Assembly: GCA_964519835.1 (NCBI GenBank)
Contig: CAZFLD010000064.1
Coordinates: forward strand, 1 to 24,046
Reading direction: 5' to 3'
DNA length: 24,046 nucleotides
Origin: CAZFLD01 sp964519835
GTDB taxonomy: Bacteria; Spirochaetota; Spirochaetia; DSM-27196; CAZFLD01
Part shown: positions 1-7,902 of the stretch, piece by piece
Layout of the letters: the number at the start of each line of letters is the position of its first letter
How positions within the stretch are numbered: the first letter of the stretch is position 1
Notes under the pieces: model-generated
Told to the model about the DNA's origin: nothing
The model's input: the letters and a program-made list of their open reading frames with translations, nothing else
Database searches by the model: none
Made by a program: the position numbers and the translations under genes

Positions 1-35
1 TCGCGAAAATCCGCTTTTGCTTCAGTCTTGGCGCA

Positions 36-1505
36 TCAAGGTTCGTGACAGTTTATGCGCTTCGAATCGCTCGCGACAAGCCGCAGCTCCTTGGCGGCCT
101 TTACTTCATCGAGCCGCTTCAGAGGCATTGTATGCGGGGCATGGTGCAGCAGGTCCGGATTATCCGCCGCTTCACGAGCTACCTCCAGCAGGGCCGCCGC
201 AAAAGCTTCGAGGGTCTCGCGGCTCTCGCTCTCGGTGGGCTCGATCATAAGAGCCTCTTTTACGATCAGCGGGAAGTAGACGGTCGGAGCGTGGAAGCCG
301 TAGTCCAAAAGACGCTTGGCGATATCCATGGTAGCAACGCCGGGCACGACGTCACCGCGACTGACAAACTCGTGCATACAGGTCCGCTGGAACTTGGGGG
401 GGAACACCTCCTGCACCAGCACACGGAGGTAGTTGGCGTTTAGGACCGCGGTTTTGCCGAGCTCGGCCAGGCCCGATGCCCCGTGAATACGAATGTAGGC
501 AAACGCTCGAACAAGCATGCCGAAGTTGCCGGCGAAGGACTTGAGGCGCCCAATGGATTGTTCGGGCATCACAAATCGATAGCGGCCGTCACAAAGCTCC
601 ACAATGGGGCCGGGTCTAAACGGCAACAGCTTCTTGTTAACGCCGACCGGTCCGGCGCCGGGTCCGCCTCCCCCGTGGGGGGTGGAGAAGGTCTTGTGCA
701 GGTTAAAGTGCATAACGTCGATGCCCAGGTCGCCCGGTCGCACCGAACCGAGAATGGCGTTCATGTTGGCGCCGTCCCCGTATACCAGACCGCCGGCCTC
801 GTGGACGGCGTCGATCACTTCGGTGATGTGCTCTTCAAACAAGCCGAGGGTGTTGGGATTGGTAATCATAAGCCCCGCAAGGCGTGAGTCACAGGCGGCG
901 CGCAGAGCATCGAGGTCGACGTTGCCACGGCGGTCCGAGGGGATCTCGACCGCCTCGAAGCCGGCCATCACCGCCGAGGCGGGATTGGTGCCGTGGGCGC
1001 TGTCGGGTAGCAGGATACGGGTGCGCTCCGTGTCTCCTCGAGACCGATGGTAGGCTCGAATCATCAGCACACCCGCAAGCTCACCCTGGGCGCCGGCGGC
1101 GGGCTGGAGCGAGCATCCGGCAAAGCCCGCGATCTCCGCAAGGGCCTGCTGAAGGCGGTAGATAACCTCGATACTGCCCTGCGAAAGGCTTTCGGGCGCC
1201 TCCGGGTGGTGCTCGGCAAAGCCGGGCATCGCGGCGATGCGCTCGTTTGCCTTTGGGTTGTACTTCATCGTACACGACCCCAGAGGATAGAAGTGTGTGT
1301 CGATGGCGTAGTTGAGCTGAGACAGCTGTGTGAAGTGCCTGACCACGTCCAGCTCGCTTAATTCAGGCAGATCCGGAAGCTCGGAGCGGACAAGCCCCTT
1401 GGGCAGAGGCGCCTGGGGCACCGTGGAACGTGGTGTTTGTACGGCACGGCGCCCGGGCACGGATTTTTCGTACAAAAGCTTGGGTATTCGTGGAGTGGGC
1501 GTCAC
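36..1505 (-). CDS. gcvPB: Glycine dehydrogenase (decarboxylating) subunit 2, P-protein
   Basis: PLP-binding half of the two-subunit P-protein of the glycine cleavage system. With GcvPA it decarboxylates glycine and passes the aminomethyl group to lipoylated GcvH. The 489-residue length is normal for the subunit. The PLP lysine is in the HFNLHKTFSTPHGGGGPG segment (about residue 271), with SAHGTNPAS and GDGANMNAI motifs upstream. I chose the GTG at 1505-1503, giving the N terminus VTPTPRIPKLLYEKS; its GTGA overlaps the gcvPA stop (1502-1504), which implies translational coupling. A longer reading from 1571 would run into gcvPA with unrelated residues. It is the last recognisable gene of gcvT-gcvH-gcvPA-gcvPB; the 35 bases beyond its stop hold no supportable gene. 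Confidence 0.95.
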   Translation of the reverse strand: MTPTPRIPKLLYEKSVPGRRAVQTPRSTVPQAPLPKGLVRSELPDLPELSELDVVRHFTQLSQLNYAIDTHFYPLGSCTMKYNPKANERIAAMPGFAEHHPEAPESLSQGSIEVIYRLQQALAEIAGFAGCSLQPAAGAQGELAGVLMIRAYHRSRGDTERTRILLPDSAHGTNPASAVMAGFEAVEIPSDRRGNVDLDALRAACDSRLAGLMITNPNTLGLFEEHITEVIDAVHEAGGLVYGDGANMNAILGSVRPGDLGIDVMHFNLHKTFSTPHGGGGPGAGPVGVNKKLLPFRPGPIVELCDGRYRFVMPEQSIGRLKSFAGNFGMLVRAFAYIRIHGASGLAELGKTAVLNANYLRVLVQEVFPPKFQRTCMHEFVSRGDVVPGVATMDIAKRLLDYGFHAPTVYFPLIVKEALMIEPTESESRETLEAFAAALLEVAREAADNPDLLHHAPHTMPLKRLDEVKAAKELRLVASDSKRINCHEP

Positions 1506-2869
1506 GGTCCGACCTCCTCGAGCATCGTGACAAGCCGGTCGATGTCGTCTTTGGTGTGCACCTCGGTACAACAGACAAGGAGGTCGTTCTCTCGGCCGGG
1601 ATAGGCCTGGGCCAGGTCGTATCCCGCAAGAGCCCCGCGAGCCGCAACAGCGTCGACAACCTCCGCCCCGGGCCGTGGGCAGCGGACGACAAACTCGTTA
1701 AAAAAGGGCTCGGCCGCGTGGACGGAGTAACCGTCGATTCCGTCGATTCGTGAGGCGGCGTAGTGGGCGTTGTCGTAGCAGAGCCGGGCGGTATCCGCCA
1801 GCCCCTGGGGACCCATGGCGGCAAGGTAGATCGCCGCCCGAAGCGCCATAAGACCCTGGTTCGTGCAGATGTTGCTTGTGGCACGGCCACGCCGGATATG
1901 CTGCTCGCGTGTGCTCAGGGTAAGCACAAAGCCCCGGTTGCCGTCGGTGTCGACGGTCTCACCCACCAGGCGGCCCGGCATTCGGCGCAGAAGCTCCTGT
2001 TTGCAGCCAAACAGACCCAGGTAGGGGCCACCGTAGCTCAGCGGAATGCCGAGGGGCTGGCCTTCTCCGGTTACGATATCGGCGCCGTGGTCACCCGGGG
2101 ACGGGAAAAGGCCAAGGGCAATCGGATTGGTCGAGACGACGAGGAGGGCGCCGGCGGCGTGGACCTTCTCCGCCAGACGCCGGAGGTCTCTGATGCGGCC
2201 GAGGAAGTCGGGATTCTGCACGATTACGCAGGCCGTGTCCTCGCTGCAGGCGGCGGCGAGTGGCTCCAGCGCGTCGAGACGGCCGCCGGCGGCGGCGTGT
2301 ACGGCGGCGGTTGCAGCCGTCTCCATCGTCACATCGATAGGATCGAGGTACGTAGCAACCACGGCGCGATACTGGGGATGGAGGGTGTCCGCGACGACGA
2401 CGCGACTACGGCGGGTGACGCGAACGGCCATCAGCGCCGCCTCAGCGGCGGCGGCGGCACCGTCGTAGTGGCTTGCATTGACCACGTCCACGCCCATAAG
2501 GCGTGCAAGCATCGACTGGTACTCGAAAATCGACTGCAGGGTGCCCTGGGCCGCCTCGGCCTGATACGGCGTGTATGATGTTGCGAACTCCCCGCGCGAC
2601 GACAGATGGTCTACAACCGCCGGCACGTAGTGTGGGTAGGCCCCGGCGCCCAAAAACGTCCGCTCCAAGCCGATTGATGCAGGGGCATTTTGTCGCGCCA
2701 AGCGATCGAGCTCCCGCGTGGCCTCGTACTCGCTTACTCCCTCCGGTAGGTCGAGCTCGGGAAAGCGAAACGTTTCGGGAATATCGGTGAATAATTCCTC
2801 CACGGAGGAGACGCCGATTGCATGAAGCATCGCCTCTCTATCCGCGGGAGTTTGTGCTGTGTATGCCAT
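1502..2869 (-). CDS. gcvPA: Glycine dehydrogenase (decarboxylating) subunit 1, P-protein
   Basis: N-terminal-half homologue of the P-protein. It pairs with GcvPB to make the glycine-decarboxylating enzyme of the glycine cleavage complex in the cytoplasm. The 455-residue length matches the usual 440-460. It opens with the typical PADREAMLHAIGVSSVEELF and FLGAGAYPHYVPAVV segments, and carries SYGGPYLGLFG and the late GRATSNICTNQGLMALRAAIYL motif. ATG start at 2869, only 6 bp after the gcvH stop, and a 4-bp overlap with gcvPB at the other end; its ribosome site is weak, so coupling to gcvH is likely. Bacteria with split P-proteins keep the two genes adjacent, as here. Confidence 0.95.
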   Translation of the reverse strand: MAYTAQTPADREAMLHAIGVSSVEELFTDIPETFRFPELDLPEGVSEYEATRELDRLARQNAPASIGLERTFLGAGAYPHYVPAVVDHLSSRGEFATSYTPYQAEAAQGTLQSIFEYQSMLARLMGVDVVNASHYDGAAAAAEAALMAVRVTRRSRVVVADTLHPQYRAVVATYLDPIDVTMETAATAAVHAAAGGRLDALEPLAAACSEDTACVIVQNPDFLGRIRDLRRLAEKVHAAGALLVVSTNPIALGLFPSPGDHGADIVTGEGQPLGIPLSYGGPYLGLFGCKQELLRRMPGRLVGETVDTDGNRGFVLTLSTREQHIRRGRATSNICTNQGLMALRAAIYLAAMGPQGLADTARLCYDNAHYAASRIDGIDGYSVHAAEPFFNEFVVRCPRPGAEVVDAVAARGALAGYDLAQAYPGRENDLLVCCTEVHTKDDIDRLVTMLEEVGP

Positions 2870-2875
2870 GGAAGC

Positions 2876-3265
2876 CTAGTCTTCGAGGCCTTCTGTGAAC
2901 TCTTTGTAGGCGTTTGCGTCCATCAAGCCGTCGAGCTCACTAGTATCGGAAGGCTTGACCTTGAGAATCCAGCCGTCGCCGTACGGGGAGTCGTTGATCG
3001 TCTCCGGCTTGTCCTCGAGGGCCTTGTTCACCTCCGCAACCTCGCCGGATACGGGCAGGTAGACGTCGCTCGCGGCCTTTACGCTTTCAACAACACCAAA
3101 GGCTTCGCCCTTTTTGAAGGACTTGCCAACCTCCGGGAGCTCGACAAAGACGATGTCTCCGAGCTCGTCTTGCGCGTAATCGGAGATTCCCACCACGACC
3201 ATGTCGCCCTCGCTGCGGGCCCACTCGTGTGATTGCTGATATTTCACATCGGCGTTGAGTTCCAT
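2876..3265 (-). CDS. gcvH: Glycine cleavage system H protein
   Basis: Small lipoyl carrier that shuttles the aminomethyl group between the P-, T- and L-proteins. The 129-residue length is standard. The lipoylation lysine is Lys63 in the GVVESVKAASDVYLP hairpin; the N-terminal YQQSHEWAR and GISDYAQDELGDIVFVELPEVG strands are canonical. A strong AAGGAG sits 6 nt before the ATG, the best ribosome site in this operon, fitting the high H-protein stoichiometry of the complex. It lies 71 bp after gcvT and 6 bp before gcvPA. No lipoate ligase or L-protein gene is visible here, so lipoylation and dihydrolipoyl dehydrogenase must be encoded elsewhere. Confidence 0.97.
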   Translation of the reverse strand: MELNADVKYQQSHEWARSEGDMVVVGISDYAQDELGDIVFVELPEVGKSFKKGEAFGVVESVKAASDVYLPVSGEVAEVNKALEDKPETINDSPYGDGWILKVKPSDTSELDGLMDANAYKEFTEGLED

Positions 3266-3336
3266 ACGCTTCTCCTTGATGTCGGCCCATATCGGCCTGT
3301 ATGCCGGTCCACCTCGGCGGATAACGCGTGAATTGC

Positions 3337-4512
3337 TCAGCGTCGATAGACCGGAAGATATAAGGGTCGTTTGACAATCGCGGCGGTACGCCTCTTGGTC
3401 CGAATGTCGATCTGGAGCTGCGTTCCGGTGCGAGACGACTCTTTCAAAACGTACGCGTTCCCACAGTAGGCGTCAACTGTGGGCGCATACATTCCGCTAA
3501 CCACCGTGCCGATAACGTCGCCGGCGGTCCCTCCGTCGGCAGCGCCGCCGTCCCCGGCCGACGGGGCCCGAGAAGCGTCGCTTGCGGCCGTCGCGTGCAC
3601 GGTGTAGCCCTGGCGGGGTACCGCCCTGTCGATCATCGTAAAGGTGACCAGGCGGGTGGGGCGGCCGGCCCGCTTTAGCTCCTGGATGACCTCTGAGCCG
3701 ACAAAAGGTCTGTCAAGGTGGCAGGCCCAGGTCAAGCGCGCTTCAACGGGCGTTGTCGTGTCGGTAAGCTCGTGGCCGTAGAGGGGAAAGCCCGCCTCAA
3801 AGCGCAGGCTGTCTCGGGAGGCGAGACCGCAGGGTAAAAACTCGATCCCCGCCTTTTCAGCACAGGAAAAAAGCGCATCCCAGACGGCGGGACCGTGCTC
3901 GGAGGCGCAGTAGAGCTCCGCACCCTCCTCCCCGGTGTATCCGGTGCGGCCGGACAAAACGTCGATCCCGCCGACCGTTGTTCTGACGGCGGCAAAACGA
4001 TCGGCGGCGGCGGTTGCCACATCGCCTGCCGCTTCCAGCACGGCGAGGGCCTTGGGACCCTGAACCGCAAGCATCGTAGTGGTGGGAGTGCGGTCGTCGA
4101 TGTCTATGCCGGGGATTTGGGAGCGCATCCAGGCAACGTCGCGCTCGTGATTCGCGGCGTTTACCACCACCATCCACTTGTACTCCGGGCCCGGTTCGAG
4201 GCGATACACAAAAACGTCGTCGATAATCGTGCCGTCGGACCGGCAGAGCAACCCGTACTGAGCGGACATGGGCGCCATATCGAGAATGTTGCTGCTGATA
4301 AGGCTATCGAGGGCACGGGCGGCATCTCTGCCGCGAAAAAAGAGCCTTCCCATGTGGGAGGTGTCGAACATGCCGGCGGATCTTCGTACCGCGTGGTGTT
4401 CCGCGACGGCTCCGGCTGTGTAGTTCAGCGGCATGTCCCATGAGGCAAAGGGAACAATCTTGGCGCGACGCTCTAAATGCTTATCGTATAGGGCGGTTCG
4501 GCGGTTTTCCAT
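3337..4512 (-). CDS. gcvT: Aminomethyltransferase, glycine cleavage T protein
   Basis: Transfers the aminomethyl carbon from GcvH to tetrahydrofolate, giving 5,10-methylene-THF and ammonia. The family segments are clear: PFASWDMPLNY, RSAGMFDTSHMG (about 44-55), DGTIIDDVFVYR with the catalytic aspartate near residue 99, and SGRTGYTGEEGAEL. At 391 residues it is slightly longer than the usual 360-370 because of an Ala/Gly/Asp-rich insert at about 307-333, between the VPRQGYTVHA and VIGTVVSGMY strands; I see no effect on active-site residues. It is first in the gcv operon. A perfect DnaA box lies 3 bp upstream of the ATG, where a Shine-Dalgarno should be, and the only purine-rich match is GGAT within that box. 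Confidence 0.95.
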   Translation of the reverse strand: MENRRTALYDKHLERRAKIVPFASWDMPLNYTAGAVAEHHAVRRSAGMFDTSHMGRLFFRGRDAARALDSLISSNILDMAPMSAQYGLLCRSDGTIIDDVFVYRLEPGPEYKWMVVVNAANHERDVAWMRSQIPGIDIDDRTPTTTMLAVQGPKALAVLEAAGDVATAAADRFAAVRTTVGGIDVLSGRTGYTGEEGAELYCASEHGPAVWDALFSCAEKAGIEFLPCGLASRDSLRFEAGFPLYGHELTDTTTPVEARLTWACHLDRPFVGSEVIQELKRAGRPTRLVTFTMIDRAVPRQGYTVHATAASDASRAPSAGDGGAADGGTAGDVIGTVVSGMYAPTVDAYCGNAYVLKESSRTGTQLQIDIRTKRRTAAIVKRPLYLPVYRR

Positions 4513-4743
4513 AACTTATCCACAACTTGTCCGCAATTAACGGTAATCACACACATAAGACACTCAACTCAGGAACGCTGAAAATGTGCCACTTTGTCCT
4601 CTCCGCGCCTTCGTTTTTGGCATAAAGGTGTCTTTTTGACACATCGCGGCGCCGGGGCGTCTCGGCAAAGAAAATCAATCGGTCACAATTCGTGTGGCTG
4701 CAGCAACTTCCGGCACTTATGCACCGGTTATCCACAAGTATGA
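4513..4743 (-). promoter_or_regulatory. gcvT-jag intergenic region with DnaA boxes
   Basis: A 231-bp gap between jag and gcvT, which share orientation. It holds two perfect TTATCCACA boxes on the plus strand (4516-4524 and 4728-4736), a one-mismatch TTATGCACC (4718-4726), and a perfect inverted repeat GTGTC-N5-GACAC (4628-4642). A third perfect box, TGTGGATAA, lies just inside jag (4833-4841). The gcv operon promoter probably lies here, but I could not assign convincing -35/-10 hexamers. I looked for a glycine riboswitch and did not recognise one. Confidence 0.55.
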
Positions 4744-5526
4744 TTAATTACCGCGATAGTAGACGCGTACCTGCTTGTAAAGCCCTTCCCCTTCGCTCTT
4801 GGTATCGATGTTTTCTATGGAGTTGAGCGTTGTGTGGATAAGGCGGCGCTCGAAGGGATTCATTGGATCGAGGAGCTGCGAGCCCTTGGATCGTTGCACC
4901 TGATCACCAACCTTCTGGGCCAGACGAACAAGACTCTCCTCACGACGACTGCGGTAATCCTCGCTATCGAGGACCACGCGCAAATCCTCGTGAAGACGAG
5001 AGGCAACCACGTTTACCAAAAGCTGCAGAGCATCGATATTTTTGCCCCGGCGTCCGATGAGGATGCCGGAATGCTCGGATTCGAGGTTGATGCCGATTTT
5101 CCCCTCGTCTCGAAACGTAATCGCGGCCTTTGCCGGGTAACCCATACGCTCGGTCGCGCCTTCGACAAAATCGACAATCGCGTGCTCGAAATCGTTTTCC
5201 GGATCAGCGTTTATCGGAGTAAAGGGCTCGTGAGCCACCGGCGGTCCGTTGTCCCGTGGCGGCTTGTTGTCTCGAGGCGGTTTTTCGCCCCGTGGCTGTC
5301 TGTTGCCCCGAGGAGCGGCCTGGGCGGTGTTATGGTCCGGAATCGGGTCCAAATTGACCGAATCGTGTGTGTGAACACGGATAACAATCTTCTTTTGAAG
5401 ATTCAAAAAACCCGACTTTTGGGTCTCCAGAATCTCCACATCAAATTCATCGCGCTCGAGGCCAAGCTCCTCAACGGCCGCATCAATCGCTTCCTTTTCC
5501 GTGCGTCCCTCGTATTCCTTGATCAT
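4744..5526 (-). CDS. jag: Jag/KhpB family RNA-binding protein (Jag-N, KH, R3H)
   Basis: Cytoplasmic RNA-binding protein of the SpoIIIJ-associated (Jag/KhpB) family, almost always encoded beside yidC. The 260-residue product has a Jag-N domain (1-52, starting MIKEYEGRTEKEAIDAA), a basic Pro/Arg/Asp-rich linker with repeated PPRDN units (about 72-97), a KH domain (about 133-185, GxxG loop in LIGRRGKNIDALQ) and a C-terminal R3H domain (about 195-258, NPFERRLIHTTL). The start lies 40 bp after the yidC stop, so it is probably co-transcribed with rpmH-rnpA-yidC. Family work links KhpB to post-transcriptional control and cell-envelope growth in Firmicutes; a role in this organism is inference. Its 3' part contains a perfect DnaA box (4833-4841). 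Confidence 0.93.
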   Translation of the reverse strand: MIKEYEGRTEKEAIDAAVEELGLERDEFDVEILETQKSGFLNLQKKIVIRVHTHDSVNLDPIPDHNTAQAAPRGNRQPRGEKPPRDNKPPRDNGPPVAHEPFTPINADPENDFEHAIVDFVEGATERMGYPAKAAITFRDEGKIGINLESEHSGILIGRRGKNIDALQLLVNVVASRLHEDLRVVLDSEDYRSRREESLVRLAQKVGDQVQRSKGSQLLDPMNPFERRLIHTTLNSIENIDTKSEGEGLYKQVRVYYRGN

Positions 5527-5566
5527 GTGCTGTTCTCTCTTTGCCTTCTGTATTGTTGGGGCGCGG

Positions 5567-7318
5567 CTATTTGCCCTTTGGTTTTACCGGTTCGCCGCCG
5601 CCCCTGTTTTTGTATCGATTATAAAAGTACTGCTGCCCCGCCGTGAGCAGGTTTGTGGTAATCCAGTACACCAACAGGCCGGAGGGCATGTTGTATAGGA
5701 TAAAAAAGAACACCACGGGCAGGGCGTACATCATGATCTTCATGTTGCCGCCGGAGCTGCTGTTTGGATTGCTCGTCAGCCGACTGGTAATGATCTGCGT
5801 ACCGACGTAGATGATCGGCAGCAGACGTAAATCGTTCCAGCCGAGGATAGGCACGGTAAACGAGCCGAAGTTGAGTATCGACTCCGGCGCCGACAGGTCT
5901 GAAATCCAACCCGAAATAAACACGGCTCCCCGTAGGTCGAAGTGGTTATTGAATAGGCCAAACATCGCAAGGAAAAACGGCAATTGGAGAAGCAGGGGCA
6001 AACAGCCGCCGAGTGGGTTTACACCCTCCTTTTTGTATAGTGCCGCAGTCTCGGTATTGGCTTTTTGGGGATTGTCCTTGTGTTTCTCTTTGAGCTCTTT
6101 GATTTTGGGCGCAAGCGCCTGCATCTTGCTGTTCGACTTGTAGCTCTTCCGCGTAAGGGGAAACAGCGCCGCCTTTACCAAGATCGTGAGCATGACAATC
6201 GCGACACCCCAGTTCCCAACAATGCTTTGAAAGAGCTGCAGTATCCACTTCAAACCGCTTTCGAGCCATCCCAATAGCGGCCGTCGGTCCATGACCTCGC
6301 CGAGGTTTACGTCACGAACACCAAAGGCATTTTGCTCCGGGTCGTCATACCGATCAAGAACACCGGCGCTTTTTGGGCCGACAAAAAACCGGAAAGTGTC
6401 GGTGTTGGTTGAGGCGCCGATTGTGGGTCGGACAAAGTGCAGATATGCCGATTCCGGCAGGCCTTCGATAATCGGCTTGTCGAATACAATCGAGTACTCG
6501 GCGCGTCCGGGAATCCCGATAATCGCAAAGTACTTGCCGTTTATCGAGGCCCAGCCCACACGCTCCTGAACCGTCTCGGTGGTTGCCGGCCGGGGGTTAA
6601 AGTCGCGCCGACCGTTGTCGATAAGCGCCGAGAAACGGCGATAGTCGGTGCGCCCATCGAGGGACTGGAAGTCCGGACCGATCTGCGGGCCGACGGTCAA
6701 CGTGTAGGCGCGGCCGTTGAACACCAGAGGTACAACCTCGTTTACGCTGTTGGCAACCGTTACATCAAACTCGAACATGTACTCTTCGGGGCGGAACCGG
6801 TAGGTTTTTGTGAGCGTAAAGGGCTTGTCCGCGGCGCCGACGATGTAAAATTCGCGGGAAAACGCGTAGGTCCATTCGTTGACCTGCGAGAAGGAGAAAA
6901 GCGCGTCGACGGTAGGCGCCTCGGGTCCGCCGAAACGAAGGTCAAACGCGTGCTGGGAGTCGTTGCTTCGAAGAAGCATCTCCACCGGTTCGCCCTCGTC
7001 CAAATGCTGCAACAGCCGAAAAGAGGTGATGGTTCCGCCGATCGGCGAGAAGGTGACCTCCCAGGTGGTCCCGTCGGAAAACGTACGTGGTTGTTGTGAG
7101 ATTCCCGGCTCTTCCACCGGCACAACCTGGCCCAATACCGGGTCAGGCTCGGCCTCCTGGGAGGGGTCGACAACCGGGGGCGTGTCCGGCGCCTCAGACA
7201 CGGTGTCGCCGAGTGCCGGATCGGTCGGGTCGGGCGCAAACAACGCGCCCTGGATGACAAAGCCGAGGGTAATAACCAAGACGCTTGCTACAACGGCAAT
7301 GATGGTCCTCTTATCCAT
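5567..7318 (-). CDS. yidC: Membrane protein insertase YidC (Oxa1 family)
   Basis: Inserts and folds inner-membrane proteins, alone or with the Sec translocon. At 583 residues it is of the double-membrane type: an N-terminal transmembrane segment (about 5-27), a Pro/Glu/Asp-rich spacer (28-75), a large periplasmic beta domain (about 76-340), then the conserved Oxa1 core (about 358-565). The core contains NWGVAIVMLTILVKAALFPL, a charged cytoplasmic hairpin (about 391-430) and GCLPLLLQLPFFLAMFGLF. The C terminus is short and basic. ATG at 7318 has AGGAG 5 nt upstream and overlaps the rnpA 3' end by 8 bp. The extended periplasmic domain supports a diderm host. Confidence 0.96.
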   Translation of the reverse strand: MDKRTIIAVVASVLVITLGFVIQGALFAPDPTDPALGDTVSEAPDTPPVVDPSQEAEPDPVLGQVVPVEEPGISQQPRTFSDGTTWEVTFSPIGGTITSFRLLQHLDEGEPVEMLLRSNDSQHAFDLRFGGPEAPTVDALFSFSQVNEWTYAFSREFYIVGAADKPFTLTKTYRFRPEEYMFEFDVTVANSVNEVVPLVFNGRAYTLTVGPQIGPDFQSLDGRTDYRRFSALIDNGRRDFNPRPATTETVQERVGWASINGKYFAIIGIPGRAEYSIVFDKPIIEGLPESAYLHFVRPTIGASTNTDTFRFFVGPKSAGVLDRYDDPEQNAFGVRDVNLGEVMDRRPLLGWLESGLKWILQLFQSIVGNWGVAIVMLTILVKAALFPLTRKSYKSNSKMQALAPKIKELKEKHKDNPQKANTETAALYKKEGVNPLGGCLPLLLQLPFFLAMFGLFNNHFDLRGAVFISGWISDLSAPESILNFGSFTVPILGWNDLRLLPIIYVGTQIITSRLTSNPNSSSGGNMKIMMYALPVVFFFILYNMPSGLLVYWITTNLLTAGQQYFYNRYKNRGGGEPVKPKGK

Positions 7319-7682
7319 TGATACTCCTCTCCTGGATTCTCACGTCACAAACGCCGTGTTTCGAAAGGAGCCGGCTGATCTGACGGTAGCGATCGCGAAA
7401 ATCATATGTCCCGGGGTATAGGACAAGTACAATATCCAAACCTGCCTTAACCGGGGCTTCTAGCGTTCGGAGGACTTCTTTGCCGTGGCGGCGTGCACGA
7501 TTACGGTCAACGGCCCGTACAAATCCCCGCGCCGTAGTAACCAAAAACCTGCTACATGGAAGATCGTTGCTCAGGGTGACAAGCTTTGCACCGCCGACCG
7601 AGGAACTCCTACCGAATCGAAAGACCCGGGAAATTTCCGTTTTTGACCTAAGACGTTCTCGTTTAGTAAGGCTTCTTTTCAT
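7311..7682 (-). CDS. rnpA: Ribonuclease P protein component
   Basis: Protein subunit of RNase P, which matures the 5' ends of tRNAs together with the rnpB RNA (not in this window). The product has 123 residues, normal for the family. It starts MKRSLTKRERLRSKTEISRVF and carries the RNR signature RNRARRHGKEVLR (about 60-72), which contacts the catalytic RNA, and ISRLLSKHGV near the end. Its ATG (7682-7680) lies inside the 3' end of rpmH (20-bp overlap), and its stop overlaps the yidC start by 8 bp. It therefore has overlapping neighbours on both sides and is likely translated by coupling. Confidence 0.95.
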   Translation of the reverse strand: MKRSLTKRERLRSKTEISRVFRFGRSSSVGGAKLVTLSNDLPCSRFLVTTARGFVRAVDRNRARRHGKEVLRTLEAPVKAGLDIVLVLYPGTYDFRDRYRQISRLLSKHGVCDVRIQERSING

Positions 7683-7818
7683 CGGCGACGGACAGCTTAG
7701 ACCGGCCCTTCGCGCGCCGACGCTTGAGCACCATTCTGCCGCCTTTTGTCTTCATGCGCGCACGGAAACCAAACTTCCGGTTCCGCTTGACGCGACTTGG
7801 TTGGTACGTCCGCTTCAT
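7663..7818 (-). CDS. rpmH: 50S ribosomal protein L34
   Basis: Ribosomal protein L34, translated directly from the sequence as 51 residues beginning MKRTYQPSRVKRNRKFGF, with the canonical RARMKTKGGRMVLKRRRAKG core. Family members usually end after about 44-46 residues near the KLSV segment; here the reading frame continues for about six more residues (ADEKKPY) to a TAA at 7665-7663, so the gene overlaps rnpA by 20 bp. AGGAG stands 6 nt before the ATG. A near-consensus promoter is 55-84 bp upstream. L34 heads the rpmH-rnpA-yidC-jag operon, a very widely conserved origin-proximal arrangement. Confidence 0.96.
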   Translation of the reverse strand: MKRTYQPSRVKRNRKFGFRARMKTKGGRMVLKRRRAKGRSKLSVADEKKPY

Positions 7819-7872
7819 ATCGTACTCCTAGTCCCTCTAATGGACAATAATTGCAAAGCTAATTGAGGTGGG

Positions 7873-7902
7873 AGTATACGAGCATAGCTTTTTGCATGTC
7901 AA
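7873..7902 (-). promoter_or_regulatory. Sigma-70 promoter of the rpmH operon
   Basis: Reading on the minus strand: -35 TTGACA (7902-7897, perfect) and -10 TATACT (7878-7873, 5/6) with an 18-bp spacer. The -35 overlaps the stop codon of the DciA-family gene. It gives a leader of roughly 50 nt before rpmH. This is one of the two best promoters in the window. Confidence 0.8.

Noticed and set aside
1..35. Start of a further gcv-operon gene beyond gcvPB
   Set aside because: The only ATG on the minus strand here (36-34) meets a stop after four codons, and the other frames have no start.
45..887. Plus-strand open frames opposite gcvPB and similar frames elsewhere
   Set aside because: They lie antisense to well-conserved genes, have no recognisable motifs or ribosome sites, and are expected in GC-rich coding DNA.
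4513..4743. Glycine riboswitch upstream of gcvT
   Set aside because: Glycine cleavage operons often carry one, but I could not find the conserved tandem aptamer core in the 231-bp gap; a covariance-model search would settle it.
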